From assembly GCA_022648295.1 (NCBI GenBank), contig JALCME010000023.1, positions 1 to 64,000 on the forward strand: a DNA stretch of 64,000 bases, given 5' to 3'. Under the pieces are notes generated by a model. It saw nothing but the letters and a program-made list of their open reading frames with translations. It ran no database searches and was not told the origin of the DNA. This stretch comes from Bacteroides sp. (GTDB taxonomy: Bacteria > Bacteroidota > Bacteroidia > Bacteroidales > Bacteroidaceae). Shown here piece by piece: positions 1-9,062 of the stretch. Each line of letters begins with the position of its first letter. Positions within the stretch are counted from its first letter, which is position 1. The translations under genes and the position numbers were made by a program.

Positions 1-3000
1 CTATATCCTAATGCCATTACATAATAGCAATGTATTTTATTACGGATATTTAGACTGTCCTCCCATATGGCTAAATCGGGTAACGATACGGCAAAATAAT
101 CTATTCGGCAATCATCAAATAAATGTTTCTTACCATGATCTATTAATTTGTTAAATCGTCCGTGAGCTTTGTTTACATCACCTAACGCTTCCCAAGCTAG
201 GCCTTGGTAGAAAATTTGATCAGGCTGTTGATCATTATAGAAAAAAGCCTGTTGAGGTTCCTGCGATCCAATTGTTGCTTTTTGTAGATAGATGCGTGCT
301 TGTTCTTCATCTTCCAAGCCTCTGTATGCAATTCCCTTATAGTAATTAATGTCATTTTCTTCAGCATTAGCTAATTTCCCTTCTCCTAAATTATAGGGAT
401 AGGAATCTGTTTCATGCAGAAGAATCAGAGCCTCCCGGTATTGTTTATTGTATATAGCCTGTTTGGCTAATTCTACGCGGCAGATGATATATTGTTTAGT
501 AATTTTTCCTTCTCCTCCTTCCCATGGGTGAAACTTATGGGATGTGATCATCTCTTTCGCTTCACTATACCTACCCAGTTGGTTATAGAGTGTTACGCGC
601 TCGATGTAGAGGTCATCACGTTCTTTTACCAGTTGCAGGTGTTTTTCTAAGAAAGCCAAGCGGTCAATTGGTGGAACTCCGGTCTTTTTGTACAACTGAT
701 CAAGTTCCATTAGTAAACGGGAGTCCGTTGTATCCAATTCAAATGCTTTTTCAAGTAACTTACGGGCTTCTTGTCTTTGATTGCATTTATTATAGTATAC
801 CAATGCTAAATTGCGTAATACAGTGGGGAATGTATTGTTTAAGTGCATTGAGCTTTCCCAACAGGTTTTAGCCTCATCGTATTGTTTGGCTGCATACCAG
901 AAGTTGCCTAAATAGTAAGGAGCAAATGGGTCTGCGGGATTTACTTTAATTGCATCTTGCAGAATATTGACTTCCTCAATACGGTTGGGGAAACATCTAT
1001 CAGGACACATCTTCGAAGCTTGTGCATAATAGCTTTTAGCTTTTATAAGGTCACCGGACATTGAGGCCAGATATCCCAAGGTGTAGTAGACCATTGGGTA
1101 GACCTTATTTTTATCTTTAATGCAATATGAAAGTAATTGCATTGCTTCAGGAAATAATCCTGCCCCGCCAAAATCAAGAGCATATTCAATATATGAATGC
1201 GGTGCATCTCTCATTAAGGTCTTCAACTTGTTTAGAACTTCCGGGTCATCTGTTAAAAGATACTTCTCAAAATAACATCCCATGTTGAATTGATCAATCT
1301 TTAGAGATTCTTCAATAATGGCAAGTGCTTCTTCTTTACGCCCTGCTTTTCGGAGGATAGAAATCTTTAATTGACGTGCTTTGTGATCATGCCAGTTCCG
1401 AATTAAGCTTCTATTTATTTTATCCAGAGCATCTTTCCAGAGATGCCGTGAAGCATCAATTAAGGCTAAGGCATAATATCCTGAATCTTGCCACGCGGCA
1501 TTCCATGTTGCTTTAAAGAATGCGGCATAGGCTTCGTCCTTTTTACCTTGCATATTCAGGCTCCATCCTAAATTATAATATGGCTCGCCATCATAAGGAT
1601 TTGGGTTCCGCTCTGTTTGCGTCTCTATGGCTTTTCTGAAGTATTGTTCTGCTTTTGCAAACTGACCTCTACGCATGAATAAGAGCCCTACGGCATTGTT
1701 ACAGCGGATGTCACCGGGTTCGCGTTTTAGTGCTTCCATATAATAATCCAATGGATTATATGTAGCGTGGCGGTATTGTTCTAAATGTTGTCCGGTGAGG
1801 AATAATTGTTCGATAGATGCAATATCTTTAGGGTCTTTTGCTGCTTTTGCGGGTTCCGGTATGGGCTTAATTTCCGGTTTATCGGCTTGATACGTTAAGA
1901 GTTTATCTCTGTTTGAATTATAGAGCTCAAAAATTACGTTTTCAGAAGAGACTTCACCGATTACAACTTCTTTTATGTATGATTTAGCCGGAGAGGTATT
2001 TGCGTGCTCATCTATATATACCTTACCGTTAATATCCTTGAGAATAATGTGAAGGTTTTTGAACTCAGAGGTTGTATAGAGGATGACTTTTGCTTTGTTA
2101 TCCTTTATTTCGATATTTGCAATGGCATCTTTATTCGCATTCTTTACATACCCAACTTCTGAATAAGGCATGAAATATTGTACCCATGATTTCTCTTCAT
2201 TTGGCTCTAACCAACTAAAATCAGGTTGATTATCTGTATATACGCCTGTCATTAGTTCTATATAAGGACCATCTTCATCTGTGAGATTTCTGTCCCATGC
2301 CTTCCCAAAATCTCCATTTCCCCATGTCCACTGTTTCTTTCCCGGTGATACATTGTGATCGGCTACGTGTAGTAATCCTCCTTTTACATCTTCTTCATAA
2401 CCTCCTACAAAGTCGTATTTGGATTGGATGGCCATGTATGAAGTCGGTACGGGGATGTTCTTATATTTTGAAATGTCTACTCCAGCGGAATAATCCTGTT
2501 TATAATATTCTCCGGTTGCTATTGGAAAATTTGAAACAGCACGTTTCCCATGGTCAAATACGGCATGTACATCGGGTGGAAATACCGAATGGTATCCATC
2601 ATTTACCACTACAGCCGGATTTGCCCACCATAAGAAGGTTTGTGGAAAGGAGGTGCGATTGTATATTTTTACTTTTATTTCAATATAAGATTTGCCTGGA
2701 TATAACGTGAAACCTTGCATGCCCTTAGTCCGGAACATACGCTCTACTTCGTTGCACCAAATTGTGGCGCTACCGTCATCATTGTGGTCTATTATATAAT
2801 CTGTAGGAAGAAATGTGCTCGGGCGGTGGTGTTGAGGCCAGTTAAACTCAATACCTCCCGATATCCAAGGTCCTGTTAATCCGACAAGGGCTGGCTTTAT
2901 AACCTGATTATAATAAACAAAGTGGCGTTGCTTAACTTTATCATAGGCCATTTGGATTCTTCCACCGAGTTCAGGCAGTACCATCACTTTAATATACTCG

Positions 3001-3239
3001 TTTTCGATAAACAAGGCCTTATATTGTTTATCTTTCTTTTCATCTGAGACTTTCTCTATGACAGGGTATGGGTATACTACTCCGGAGCTTCCTTGATAGA
3101 CTCGTTTCTCCAGGAATATCGGGTTCTTTTCTTCTTTTCCTATTTCATAGGTCGGGAGCATGATGTTCTCTTCCCATGCTCTCACCCTATTTTTTTCGTT
3201 TACAGTAGATTGAGTCAGATATTTAGTTATTTCTTCCAT
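1..3239 (-). CDS. DUF5107 domain protein with C-terminal TPR repeats (partial, 3' end outside window)
   Basis: An open minus-strand frame starts at ATG 3239 and runs off the window edge, giving about 1,079 visible residues. I translated it by hand. The N-terminal half, with the segments LPTYEIG, FLEKRVYQGSSG and VLPELGGRIQMAYD, has the look of the DUF5107 family: a beta-rich, aldose-epimerase/galactose-mutarotase-like fold. From about residue 480 onward there are repeated helical TPR-like units (for example YYNLGWSLNMQGKKDEAYAAF). No signal peptide is visible, so a cytoplasmic location is likely. It lies 43 bases downstream of the sugar porter on the same strand, probably in one operon with it. 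A role in handling the imported sugar is inferred. The biochemical function of the family is not known to me. Confidence 0.8.
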   Translation of the reverse strand, partial: MEEITKYLTQSTVNEKNRVRAWEENIMLPTYEIGKEEKNPIFLEKRVYQGSSGVVYPYPVIEKVSDEKKDKQYKALFIENEYIKVMVLPELGGRIQMAYDKVKQRHFVYYNQVIKPALVGLTGPWISGGIEFNWPQHHRPSTFLPTDYIIDHNDDGSATIWCNEVERMFRTKGMQGFTLYPGKSYIEIKVKIYNRTSFPQTFLWWANPAVVVNDGYHSVFPPDVHAVFDHGKRAVSNFPIATGEYYKQDYSAGVDISKYKNIPVPTSYMAIQSKYDFVGGYEEDVKGGLLHVADHNVSPGKKQWTWGNGDFGKAWDRNLTDEDGPYIELMTGVYTDNQPDFSWLEPNEEKSWVQYFMPYSEVGYVKNANKDAIANIEIKDNKAKVILYTTSEFKNLHIILKDINGKVYIDEHANTSPAKSYIKEVVIGEVSSENVIFELYNSNRDKLLTYQADKPEIKPIPEPAKAAKDPKDIASIEQLFLTGQHLEQYRHATYNPLDYYMEALKREPGDIRCNNAVGLLFMRRGQFAKAEQYFRKAIETQTERNPNPYDGEPYYNLGWSLNMQGKKDEAYAAFFKATWNAAWQDSGYYALALIDASRHLWKDALDKINRSLIRNWHDHKARQLKISILRKAGRKEEALAIIEESLKIDQFNMGCYFEKYLLTDDPEVLNKLKTLMRDAPHSYIEYALDFGGAGLFPEAMQLLSYCIKDKNKVYPMVYYTLGYLASMSGDLIKAKSYYAQASKMCPDRCFPNRIEEVNILQDAIKVNPADPFAPYYLGNFWYAAKQYDEAKTCWESSMHLNNTFPTVLRNLALVYYNKCNQRQEARKLLEKAFELDTTDSRLLMELDQLYKKTGVPPIDRLAFLEKHLQLVKERDDLYIERVTLYNQLGRYSEAKEMITSHKFHPWEGGEGKITKQYIICRVELAKQAIYNKQYREALILLHETDSYPYNLGEGKLANAEENDINYYKGIAYRGLEDEEQARIYLQKATIGSQEPQQAFFYNDQQPDQIFYQGLAWEALGDVNKAHGRFNKLIDHGKKHLFDDCRIDYFAVSLPDLAIWEDSLNIRNKIHCYYVMALGY

Positions 3240-3282
3240 TTTTCGTGTAGCTTTTAGCTGTTTATGATTTATTGAATAATGC

Positions 3283-4668
3283 TTATTTGGTGAATTCTTT
3301 CTCAATTTCTTCTAATGATTTGCCTTTGGTCTCAGGCAAATTTGCTTTTATGAATAGATATCCCAACAGACAGATGATGCCATATAGCCAAAATGTTCCG
3401 TAAGCACCTAAAGAAGTGTTTAAGAGTGGAAATGTATAGGTAAGAATAAAGCATGCAGTCCATAAGGAGAAAGTGGATACGGCCATTGCCATCCCTCTGA
3501 TGCGTGTAGGGAATATTTCGGAAATGACTACCCAGGTGATTGGGGCTAAGCTCATGGCATAACAAGCTATTGCCAGCATGACTAATACTAAAACGGCGAT
3601 GCCTGATAGATGAAGATAATAACATGCTCCTAACAAAGTATAAATAAGGGTAAGTCCTATGGCTCCGAATAATAATAAAGATCTACGCCCGAGTTTATCA
3701 ACAGTGTACATTCCCACTATTGTGAAGATAACATTAGTTATACCTGTGATAACGATGTTAAATAGTATATCAGAGACACCGTATCCTGCTGCTGAGAATA
3801 TTTCTTGTGCATAGTTGAAGATTACATTTATGCCACACCATTGTTGAAAAACGGCGATAACGATTCCTATCAATAAAATCTTCGGCATCTTTCCTCTAAA
3901 TAAAAGTTTGTAGTTTCCTTTTTCTTCTATTCCTGAGGAGGCTGTTTTTAGGATGGCTATTTCACTCTCCGCATAGGTTTGTCCTCCTATACGTTTTAGT
4001 ATTTCTTCTGATTTTGAGAACTCTTTACGCATACTCAACCAACGTGGACTTTCGGGTAGTATGAACAGCATTATAAAGAAAACAATGGCTGGTATGCCGC
4101 CGGCCCAGAACATCCAGCGCCATCCCATTTGTCCGTTCCATGAAGTTAAAAGAGCTTCTTCCGGAAGAACAGGGTCTGCAATGAGCCAATTAACGATCTG
4201 TGCCAACAGTATACCTAGCACAATTGTCAGTTGATTAACTGACACAAATTGCCCTCTCACATTTGCAGGAGAGACTTCCGCGATATACATTGGAGATACG
4301 TTAGAAGCAATTCCTATTCCAATGCCCCCTAATATTCTATACACAATGAACCATGATAGATGGTCGCTTAGTCCGGTTCCGACAGCCGCAACAATAAAGA
4401 CTAAAGAAGCAACAACCATTAGCGGCTTTCTTCCATATTTATCGGATAGACTGCCGGATATCATTACTCCAATAAGGCAACCAAGAATCGCACTACCCAT
4501 CACTGTACCTTGCAGATAGGGAGAATCAACGATATTGAAAAATACTTCGTAGAACGGTTTTGCTCCTCCTATAACCACCCAATCATAGCCGAATAAAAGT
4601 CCCCCCATCGCAGATACGAAAGTGATAAGAATGAGGTAAGATTTCTTTTGTGATGTAGAATATTTCAT
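3283..4668 (-). CDS. Sugar-porter MFS transporter (XylE-like sugar:H+ symporter family)
   Basis: Predicted 12-helix inner-membrane transporter of about 461 residues importing a monosaccharide, probably with protons. Sugar-porter signatures are present in order: GGLLFGYDWVVIGG in helix 1, DKYGRKP between helices 2 and 3, the RILGGIGIG and EVSPANVRGQ region, PESPRWL before the central loop, QQWCGINVIFNYA in helix 7, and the C-terminal PETKGKSLEEIE. I chose ATG 4668. The frame could be extended to a TTG at 4701, but that codon overlaps a -7 promoter box. It is divergent from the AraC regulator and upstream of the DUF5107 gene. The substrate cannot be read from sequence. XylE-like family members take xylose, arabinose, galactose or glucose. 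Confidence 0.9.
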   Translation of the reverse strand: MKYSTSQKKSYLILITFVSAMGGLLFGYDWVVIGGAKPFYEVFFNIVDSPYLQGTVMGSAILGCLIGVMISGSLSDKYGRKPLMVVASLVFIVAAVGTGLSDHLSWFIVYRILGGIGIGIASNVSPMYIAEVSPANVRGQFVSVNQLTIVLGILLAQIVNWLIADPVLPEEALLTSWNGQMGWRWMFWAGGIPAIVFFIMLFILPESPRWLSMRKEFSKSEEILKRIGGQTYAESEIAILKTASSGIEEKGNYKLLFRGKMPKILLIGIVIAVFQQWCGINVIFNYAQEIFSAAGYGVSDILFNIVITGITNVIFTIVGMYTVDKLGRRSLLLFGAIGLTLIYTLLGACYYLHLSGIAVLVLVMLAIACYAMSLAPITWVVISEIFPTRIRGMAMAVSTFSLWTACFILTYTFPLLNTSLGAYGTFWLYGIICLLGYLFIKANLPETKGKSLEEIEKEFTK

Positions 4669-4698
4669 AGCTGTTAAAATAGATTTTGATTTGTGTGA

Positions 4699-4706
4699 CA
4701 AAGATA
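4699..4706 (-). promoter_or_regulatory. Putative -7 box for the sugar porter
   Basis: On the minus strand this reads TATCTTTG, matching the Bacteroides -7 consensus TAnnTTTG, 31 bases before the ATG at 4668. No convincing -33 TTG is seen. Confidence 0.4.
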
Positions 4707-4740
4707 TGGGCTGTTAGGGGATTAAAAAATGTAAGATCCA

Positions 4741-4771
4741 TTGCAAATCATGTAAAATACAACTATTTTTG
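4741..4771 (+). promoter_or_regulatory. Putative promoter of the AraC regulator gene
   Basis: TTG at 4741-4743 and TATTTTTG at 4764-4771, separated by 20 bases, fit the Bacteroides -33/-7 promoter. The ATG follows at 4805. Confidence 0.5.
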
Positions 4772-4804
4772 TCTTGCTAATCCGCTACTTATTTTAGGTG
4801 AATA

Positions 4805-5701
4805 ATGGAAAACATGACTATCCCTGATGGCTTTAAAGGAGAAAAAACCATCGTCACACCTTACTATATTAGAAGATTTCAATCTAAAAATGAAATCACC
4901 AGACAGTTGTATGTAACTCATATAGGTTACTACCCGGATGCTCATTATCATTTTCGGGAGCGGGAAAATGGAGCACCTGAGAATATCCTTATTTATTGTG
5001 ATAAAGGTAAAGGATGGATCGAATATAATAATGAGAAGTTCATCCTATCGGAAAACCAGTTCTTTATCTTGCCTGCTAATGAGAAGCATGTGTATGGGGC
5101 GGATAGGAGAGATCCATGGAGTATATACTGGTTACATTTCAGAGGCGATAATGTCTTTATGTTTAGTTCTATTATAGGGAAAGTTTTAAGTATAGATGCT
5201 TCTGATAATAGTCGGTATCGAGATCGGATACAACTATTTGATGAAATATTTCAGAATCTTGATATGGGCTATAATCCTGATAACTTGGAGTATATAACGT
5301 TCTGTTTGATGCATTTTATGGCATCTCTTAAATATATACCGCAATATAGGGAAATTAAAAAGGTGAAGGAGAAAGACATTGTACAAAGTAGTATTCTATT
5401 TATGAAAGATAATCTGGAAACTAAGATTTCGATAGCCGATATAGCACGTGCTGCAGGATATTCCACTTCTCGTCTGAATGCTCTATTTGTGCAAAGAACA
5501 TCTATCTCTCCTTTTGAATATTTTAATCAATTGAGAATACAGCGTGCTTGTTCTTATTTGCAATTTACAGAACTAAAAATTAAAGAAATCGCATTTCGAT
5601 TGAACTATTATGATCAGTTTCATTTCTCCAAGGCTTTTCAAAAGGAGATGGAAATAACGCCTAAGGAATATAGATTCCGTTATCAGGAAAAGTTTAGATA
5701 A
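4805..5701 (+). CDS. AraC-family transcriptional regulator
   Basis: A 298-residue soluble one-component regulator. The N-terminal part (about residues 20-125) resembles the AraC cupin-type effector-binding domain, with PDAHYHFRERENG, an acidic/aromatic barrel and the ILPANEKHVYGAD segment typical of sugar-sensing members. The C-terminal 100 residues hold the two helix-turn-helix units: SIADIARAAGYSTSRLNALF, then IKEIAFRLNYYDQFHFSKAF with the usual PKEY ending. It is transcribed divergently from the MFS porter/DUF5107 pair, and the two start codons are only 136 bases apart. Control of that pair is therefore the simplest inference. It is convergent with the GH88 gene and may also act on the enzyme operon. 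The ligand is unknown. Confidence 0.9.
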   Translation: MENMTIPDGFKGEKTIVTPYYIRRFQSKNEITRQLYVTHIGYYPDAHYHFRERENGAPENILIYCDKGKGWIEYNNEKFILSENQFFILPANEKHVYGADRRDPWSIYWLHFRGDNVFMFSSIIGKVLSIDASDNSRYRDRIQLFDEIFQNLDMGYNPDNLEYITFCLMHFMASLKYIPQYREIKKVKEKDIVQSSILFMKDNLETKISIADIARAAGYSTSRLNALFVQRTSISPFEYFNQLRIQRACSYLQFTELKIKEIAFRLNYYDQFHFSKAFQKEMEITPKEYRFRYQEKFR

Positions 5702-5859
5702 AGATTGATCTTGTTAAGGGTTTAGCAGGTGTCTTTTCATTCCTTATCTATATACATCTTCCCTGGGCTGAATGTTGGTGATAAAACTGATACGGAGAAA
5801 AACGGCTAGCGGGATATGTTACATGATATTGCTCTTTTCGTGGATGTAATTCGATATTT

Positions 5860-7104
5860 TTAATTCTTTTCTAGCCTTTTCAATCGTATTAGCGCTTCAA
5901 TATAATAATAATCTGCATAGATGATAGAAGCATTCACTTCTGATTTGTTAGGCCAGTGCCCGGTAGAGTGGAGTAGAAAAGCCGGTTTGCTTTTACCGCA
6001 TTGGTATTTGTCCGAGCTGAGTGAAGTGAGCATTTTTATTGCTGCCTGCTTGTACTTTTCTCCTTTACTCCCAGCTATATAAGTGGAGAGTTCCACTAGT
6101 GCGGAAGCTACAATACATGCGGCAGATGCATCGCGCGGAGCTTTGGGTATGTCCGGTGCATCAAAATCCCAGTAAGGTATGTAATCGGCAGGAAGTCGTT
6201 TCAAGTATATGTCAGCCACTTTCTGTACAAAGTCAAGATATTTGGGATCTTTGGTTTCACGATACACCATTGTATATCCATATATGGCCCATGCCTGTCC
6301 GCGTGCCCACATGCTACTGTCCGAATATCCCTGATGAGTAACCCCTTTGATGAATTTTCCGGTCAGTGTGTCATATACCGCCACATGATAGGAAGTGTAG
6401 TCTGGCCGGAATTGATGTTTCATTGTTTTATCGGCATGGGATACCGCTATATCGAATAAGTAGGGGTTACCACCATTTCGTGCTGCCCAGAAAAGCATTT
6501 CCAAATTGATCATGTTGTCCATAATGGTGTTATATCCGCCGAACATCTTAATGTTGCGAGGCCAGGAAAGTATGGTGCCTACACGAGGGCGGAATAGTGT
6601 AGCCAGACTGTCTGCCGTGTCCAGTATAACCTTTTTGTACTCAGGGTTGTGGGTTAGTCTATAACCATTTCCATAGCTACAGAATATGAGGAAGCCCAAG
6701 TCGTGGTCGTAGGCTGGTATCTTGGAAAGGAACTTTAGTGAGGCGGTAAAATACCCCGCTTGTTTTTTTATGGTATTGTCGTGTGTATATTCGTAATCGT
6801 ACCATAGAATGCCTGGCCAAAATCCACTGCACCATTCGTCCTTAGATGCTTTGCGGCATTCCCATGTCTTCAAGCTATCCATTATGCAGCGTGGCATCAT
6901 GCTGTAATCTATTGCCTGTTCTCTGACCTGACTGTTTCCCGAAGCTTCCGCCGTTAGCGAAGGTCGGTTCTGCAATTCTTCCAATGTGCGATGCACCTGA
7001 GTATTGCAATAGTCCAGTTCTTTGTTGACATCTAGTCCTTTATCGGGAGTGCTACAAGCTGTAATCAGACATAAGCAACCTATCCACAATCCTTTAACCT
7101 TCAT
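5860..7104 (-). CDS. GH88 unsaturated glucuronyl hydrolase-like lipoprotein
   Basis: A 414-residue (alpha/alpha)6-barrel enzyme of the GH88 type. These enzymes remove the 4,5-unsaturated uronic acid left at the non-reducing end of oligosaccharides by polysaccharide lyases. The characteristic acidic positions are visible: HDLGF (Asp about 135) and MDNMINLEML (Asp about 196). The STHQGYSD-like segment (GVTHQGYSDSSMWARGQAWAIYGY) is also typical. The start LWIGCLCLITACS looks like a lipoprotein signal with Cys at about 17, placing it in the periplasm or at the outer membrane. It is the last gene of the enzyme train, 12 bases after GH43. Its presence with two lyase-like genes elsewhere supports a uronic-acid-containing substrate. 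GH105 is the alternative but less likely. Confidence 0.88.
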   Translation of the reverse strand: MKVKGLWIGCLCLITACSTPDKGLDVNKELDYCNTQVHRTLEELQNRPSLTAEASGNSQVREQAIDYSMMPRCIMDSLKTWECRKASKDEWCSGFWPGILWYDYEYTHDNTIKKQAGYFTASLKFLSKIPAYDHDLGFLIFCSYGNGYRLTHNPEYKKVILDTADSLATLFRPRVGTILSWPRNIKMFGGYNTIMDNMINLEMLFWAARNGGNPYLFDIAVSHADKTMKHQFRPDYTSYHVAVYDTLTGKFIKGVTHQGYSDSSMWARGQAWAIYGYTMVYRETKDPKYLDFVQKVADIYLKRLPADYIPYWDFDAPDIPKAPRDASAACIVASALVELSTYIAGSKGEKYKQAAIKMLTSLSSDKYQCGKSKPAFLLHSTGHWPNKSEVNASIIYADYYYIEALIRLKRLEKN

Positions 7105-7116
7105 ATAATCTTTTCT

Positions 7117-8766
7117 TTATCTATCAATATGAAACCAGTCGGCATCCACCCATCCACGTTCTTTTCCATAAGGAGTGGTACTGAATAATCCGACTTTTGC
7201 TCCTATCCACTTGCCTTGCCGGGCGGTGAATGCAGTTCCTGCCGGCAGGAACTTTTCCCCATCCGTACTATAATAGAAATGACAAATCCCTCCTTTACTC
7301 ACTTTTACCCGCAAATAAATATTCCTTTCGAAATTGTGCAGTGCCCCGGCTTCGTATTTGCGGCTGGGTTTTAGCACTGCAATCCGTGTTTTAACTTCAT
7401 GTGTTTTTTGTTCGGCATCTTTGCAAGTCACTTGCTTTAAGATAAATTGCTCTCCCTGTTTTTCCACACCGAGGTAGCAGTAGTCCCAACCCATAACGAT
7501 GAGTCCCGATTGTTGTCCGTCTGCTTTGGCGGAAACTTTCAGTTTGGTGGTGGCCGTAAATTCTTCCGCCATAAATTTTTGCAATAGTAGGTTGGGGACT
7601 TCCCAGAAGTTGACAAAGTCTTTAGATAGGATATGCCCGTAGATGCGAGCGAATCCTAAGTCGGAGGTGAGTCCGAAAGTATCTTGCCGATTGGCATGCC
7701 ATTCCCATTGCAATCCTAATGTGCGTGAATTGAATTCGTCGCTTTCTACAGGAGTCTCCACTGGATAGCTTCTGCCTACATTCGGTTTATTGTATCGGCT
7801 TACCGGTTCGCCACAACCGTCACCATTTTTATCTTCACCTATTATCGGCCAGTCGTCTGCCCATTTCATGGGGTTCAGATGAATAACCCGCCCGTAGGCT
7901 CCCTTGTCCTGAAAATGGATGAACCAGGATTCACCGCTATTTGTTTTTACCCAGGCTCCCTGATGTGGTCCGTTTATATTGGTTTTGCCTTGAGCCATTA
8001 CGATTTTCGATTCGTATGGCCCGTATATGTTATGGGCACGCAGTACCAGTTGCCAACCAGTGGCAACACCGCCCGCCGGGGTAAAGATGTAGTAGTAATC
8101 GTTGCGTTTATAGAGTTTGGGCCCCTCCACCGTATGATTGGTACCGTCGTTTCCATCGAATACAAGTACAGGGGAGCTTATCATCCGGCTGCCTTTTTTA
8201 TTCAGCTCGCATAATGTGAGAATGCTGTTAAACGCCGCTCTACTGCCTGCCCAGGCATGTATGAGGTAGACTTTCCCATCATCGTCCCATAGTGGAGCAG
8301 GATCTATCATACCTTTTCCGGCTTTCACAAGCACCGGCTTTTCCCATTCTCCCGCCGGGTTTTTGGTTTTTACCATATATATGCCGTAATCCGGATCTCC
8401 CCAATAAATATAGAACTCTCCTTCATGATAACGGATGGAAGGTGCCCATACGCCCTTGCCATGTTGTGGCTGGTTAAAAAAGTCGACGGGTTCCAGTTCT
8501 TTAAGAGCATAGCCGATGATCTTCCAGTTGACGAGGTCATTAGAGTGTAGAACAGGCAGACCGGGGACACATTCGAAGCTGGAAGCGGTCATGTAGAAAT
8601 CATTTCCAACGGCACATACATCCGGATCGGAATAATCGGCATGCAGGATAGGATTCACGTAAGTTCCATCTTTCCGGTCGGCTACCCATACTTTGGAAAC
8701 GTATTGGGCTTTGATTTGTTGGCAATATGCAAATACAATAAAAAACAGCAGATATATATGTTTCAT
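7117..8766 (-). CDS. GH43 family glycoside hydrolase with C-terminal beta-sandwich
   Basis: A 549-residue secreted enzyme with a signal peptide ending near AYCQQIKA. The N-terminal five-bladed beta-propeller of GH43 carries the three expected acidic residues: the base in DYSDPD (Asp about 47), the pKa modulator in GMIDPAP (Asp about 155) and the acid in TVEGPKLY (Glu about 214). From about residue 340 the chain has the concanavalin-like domain seen in XynB-type GH43 proteins. Family activities are alpha-L-arabinofuranosidase, beta-xylosidase and exo-beta-galactosidase, and the exact one cannot be assigned here. It lies 12 bases upstream of GH88 and almost certainly shares its transcript. Confidence 0.9.
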   Translation of the reverse strand: MKHIYLLFFIVFAYCQQIKAQYVSKVWVADRKDGTYVNPILHADYSDPDVCAVGNDFYMTASSFECVPGLPVLHSNDLVNWKIIGYALKELEPVDFFNQPQHGKGVWAPSIRYHEGEFYIYWGDPDYGIYMVKTKNPAGEWEKPVLVKAGKGMIDPAPLWDDDGKVYLIHAWAGSRAAFNSILTLCELNKKGSRMISSPVLVFDGNDGTNHTVEGPKLYKRNDYYYIFTPAGGVATGWQLVLRAHNIYGPYESKIVMAQGKTNINGPHQGAWVKTNSGESWFIHFQDKGAYGRVIHLNPMKWADDWPIIGEDKNGDGCGEPVSRYNKPNVGRSYPVETPVESDEFNSRTLGLQWEWHANRQDTFGLTSDLGFARIYGHILSKDFVNFWEVPNLLLQKFMAEEFTATTKLKVSAKADGQQSGLIVMGWDYCYLGVEKQGEQFILKQVTCKDAEQKTHEVKTRIAVLKPSRKYEAGALHNFERNIYLRVKVSKGGICHFYYSTDGEKFLPAGTAFTARQGKWIGAKVGLFSTTPYGKERGWVDADWFHIDR

Positions 8767-9003
8767 CTTTTACCTTTATCTTGAATTGTTTATTTTTAGT
8801 TGCTTATTCCTAAGCTTTCTATTCTAGTAAATTACCCTGAAAATAATTCTTTACACACTTAAATGATATACTCAAAACTTCCATGTTTAAAATACTTAAC
8901 CCTTACTTTTTCTCAAAAACAGAATTAATACTCTATGTCTTTTTACTCATCGCTAATCATTCCCAAAGTGACGTTTGGTCTCTTAGAGAGTCATGATATT
9001 TAT

Positions 9004-9025
9004 CGTATAATTTTGTAATTATACG
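9004..9025. repeat. Inverted repeat in the GH97-GH43 intergenic region
   Basis: CGTATAATT, loop TTGT, AATTATACG: a perfect 9-base-pair stem in the 296-base gap 8767-9062. There is no uridine tract on the minus-strand 3' side, so it is not a classic terminator. It could be an RNA-processing hairpin or a protein site. I see nothing else in this gap. Confidence 0.4.
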
Positions 9026-9062
9026 GATGAATCTTTCCGGTTACTCAACGACGGATAAATTA

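Noticed and set aside
9004..9025. Terminator after GH97
   Set aside because: The stem is AT-rich and lacks a uridine tract on the minus strand, so it is listed only as an inverted repeat.
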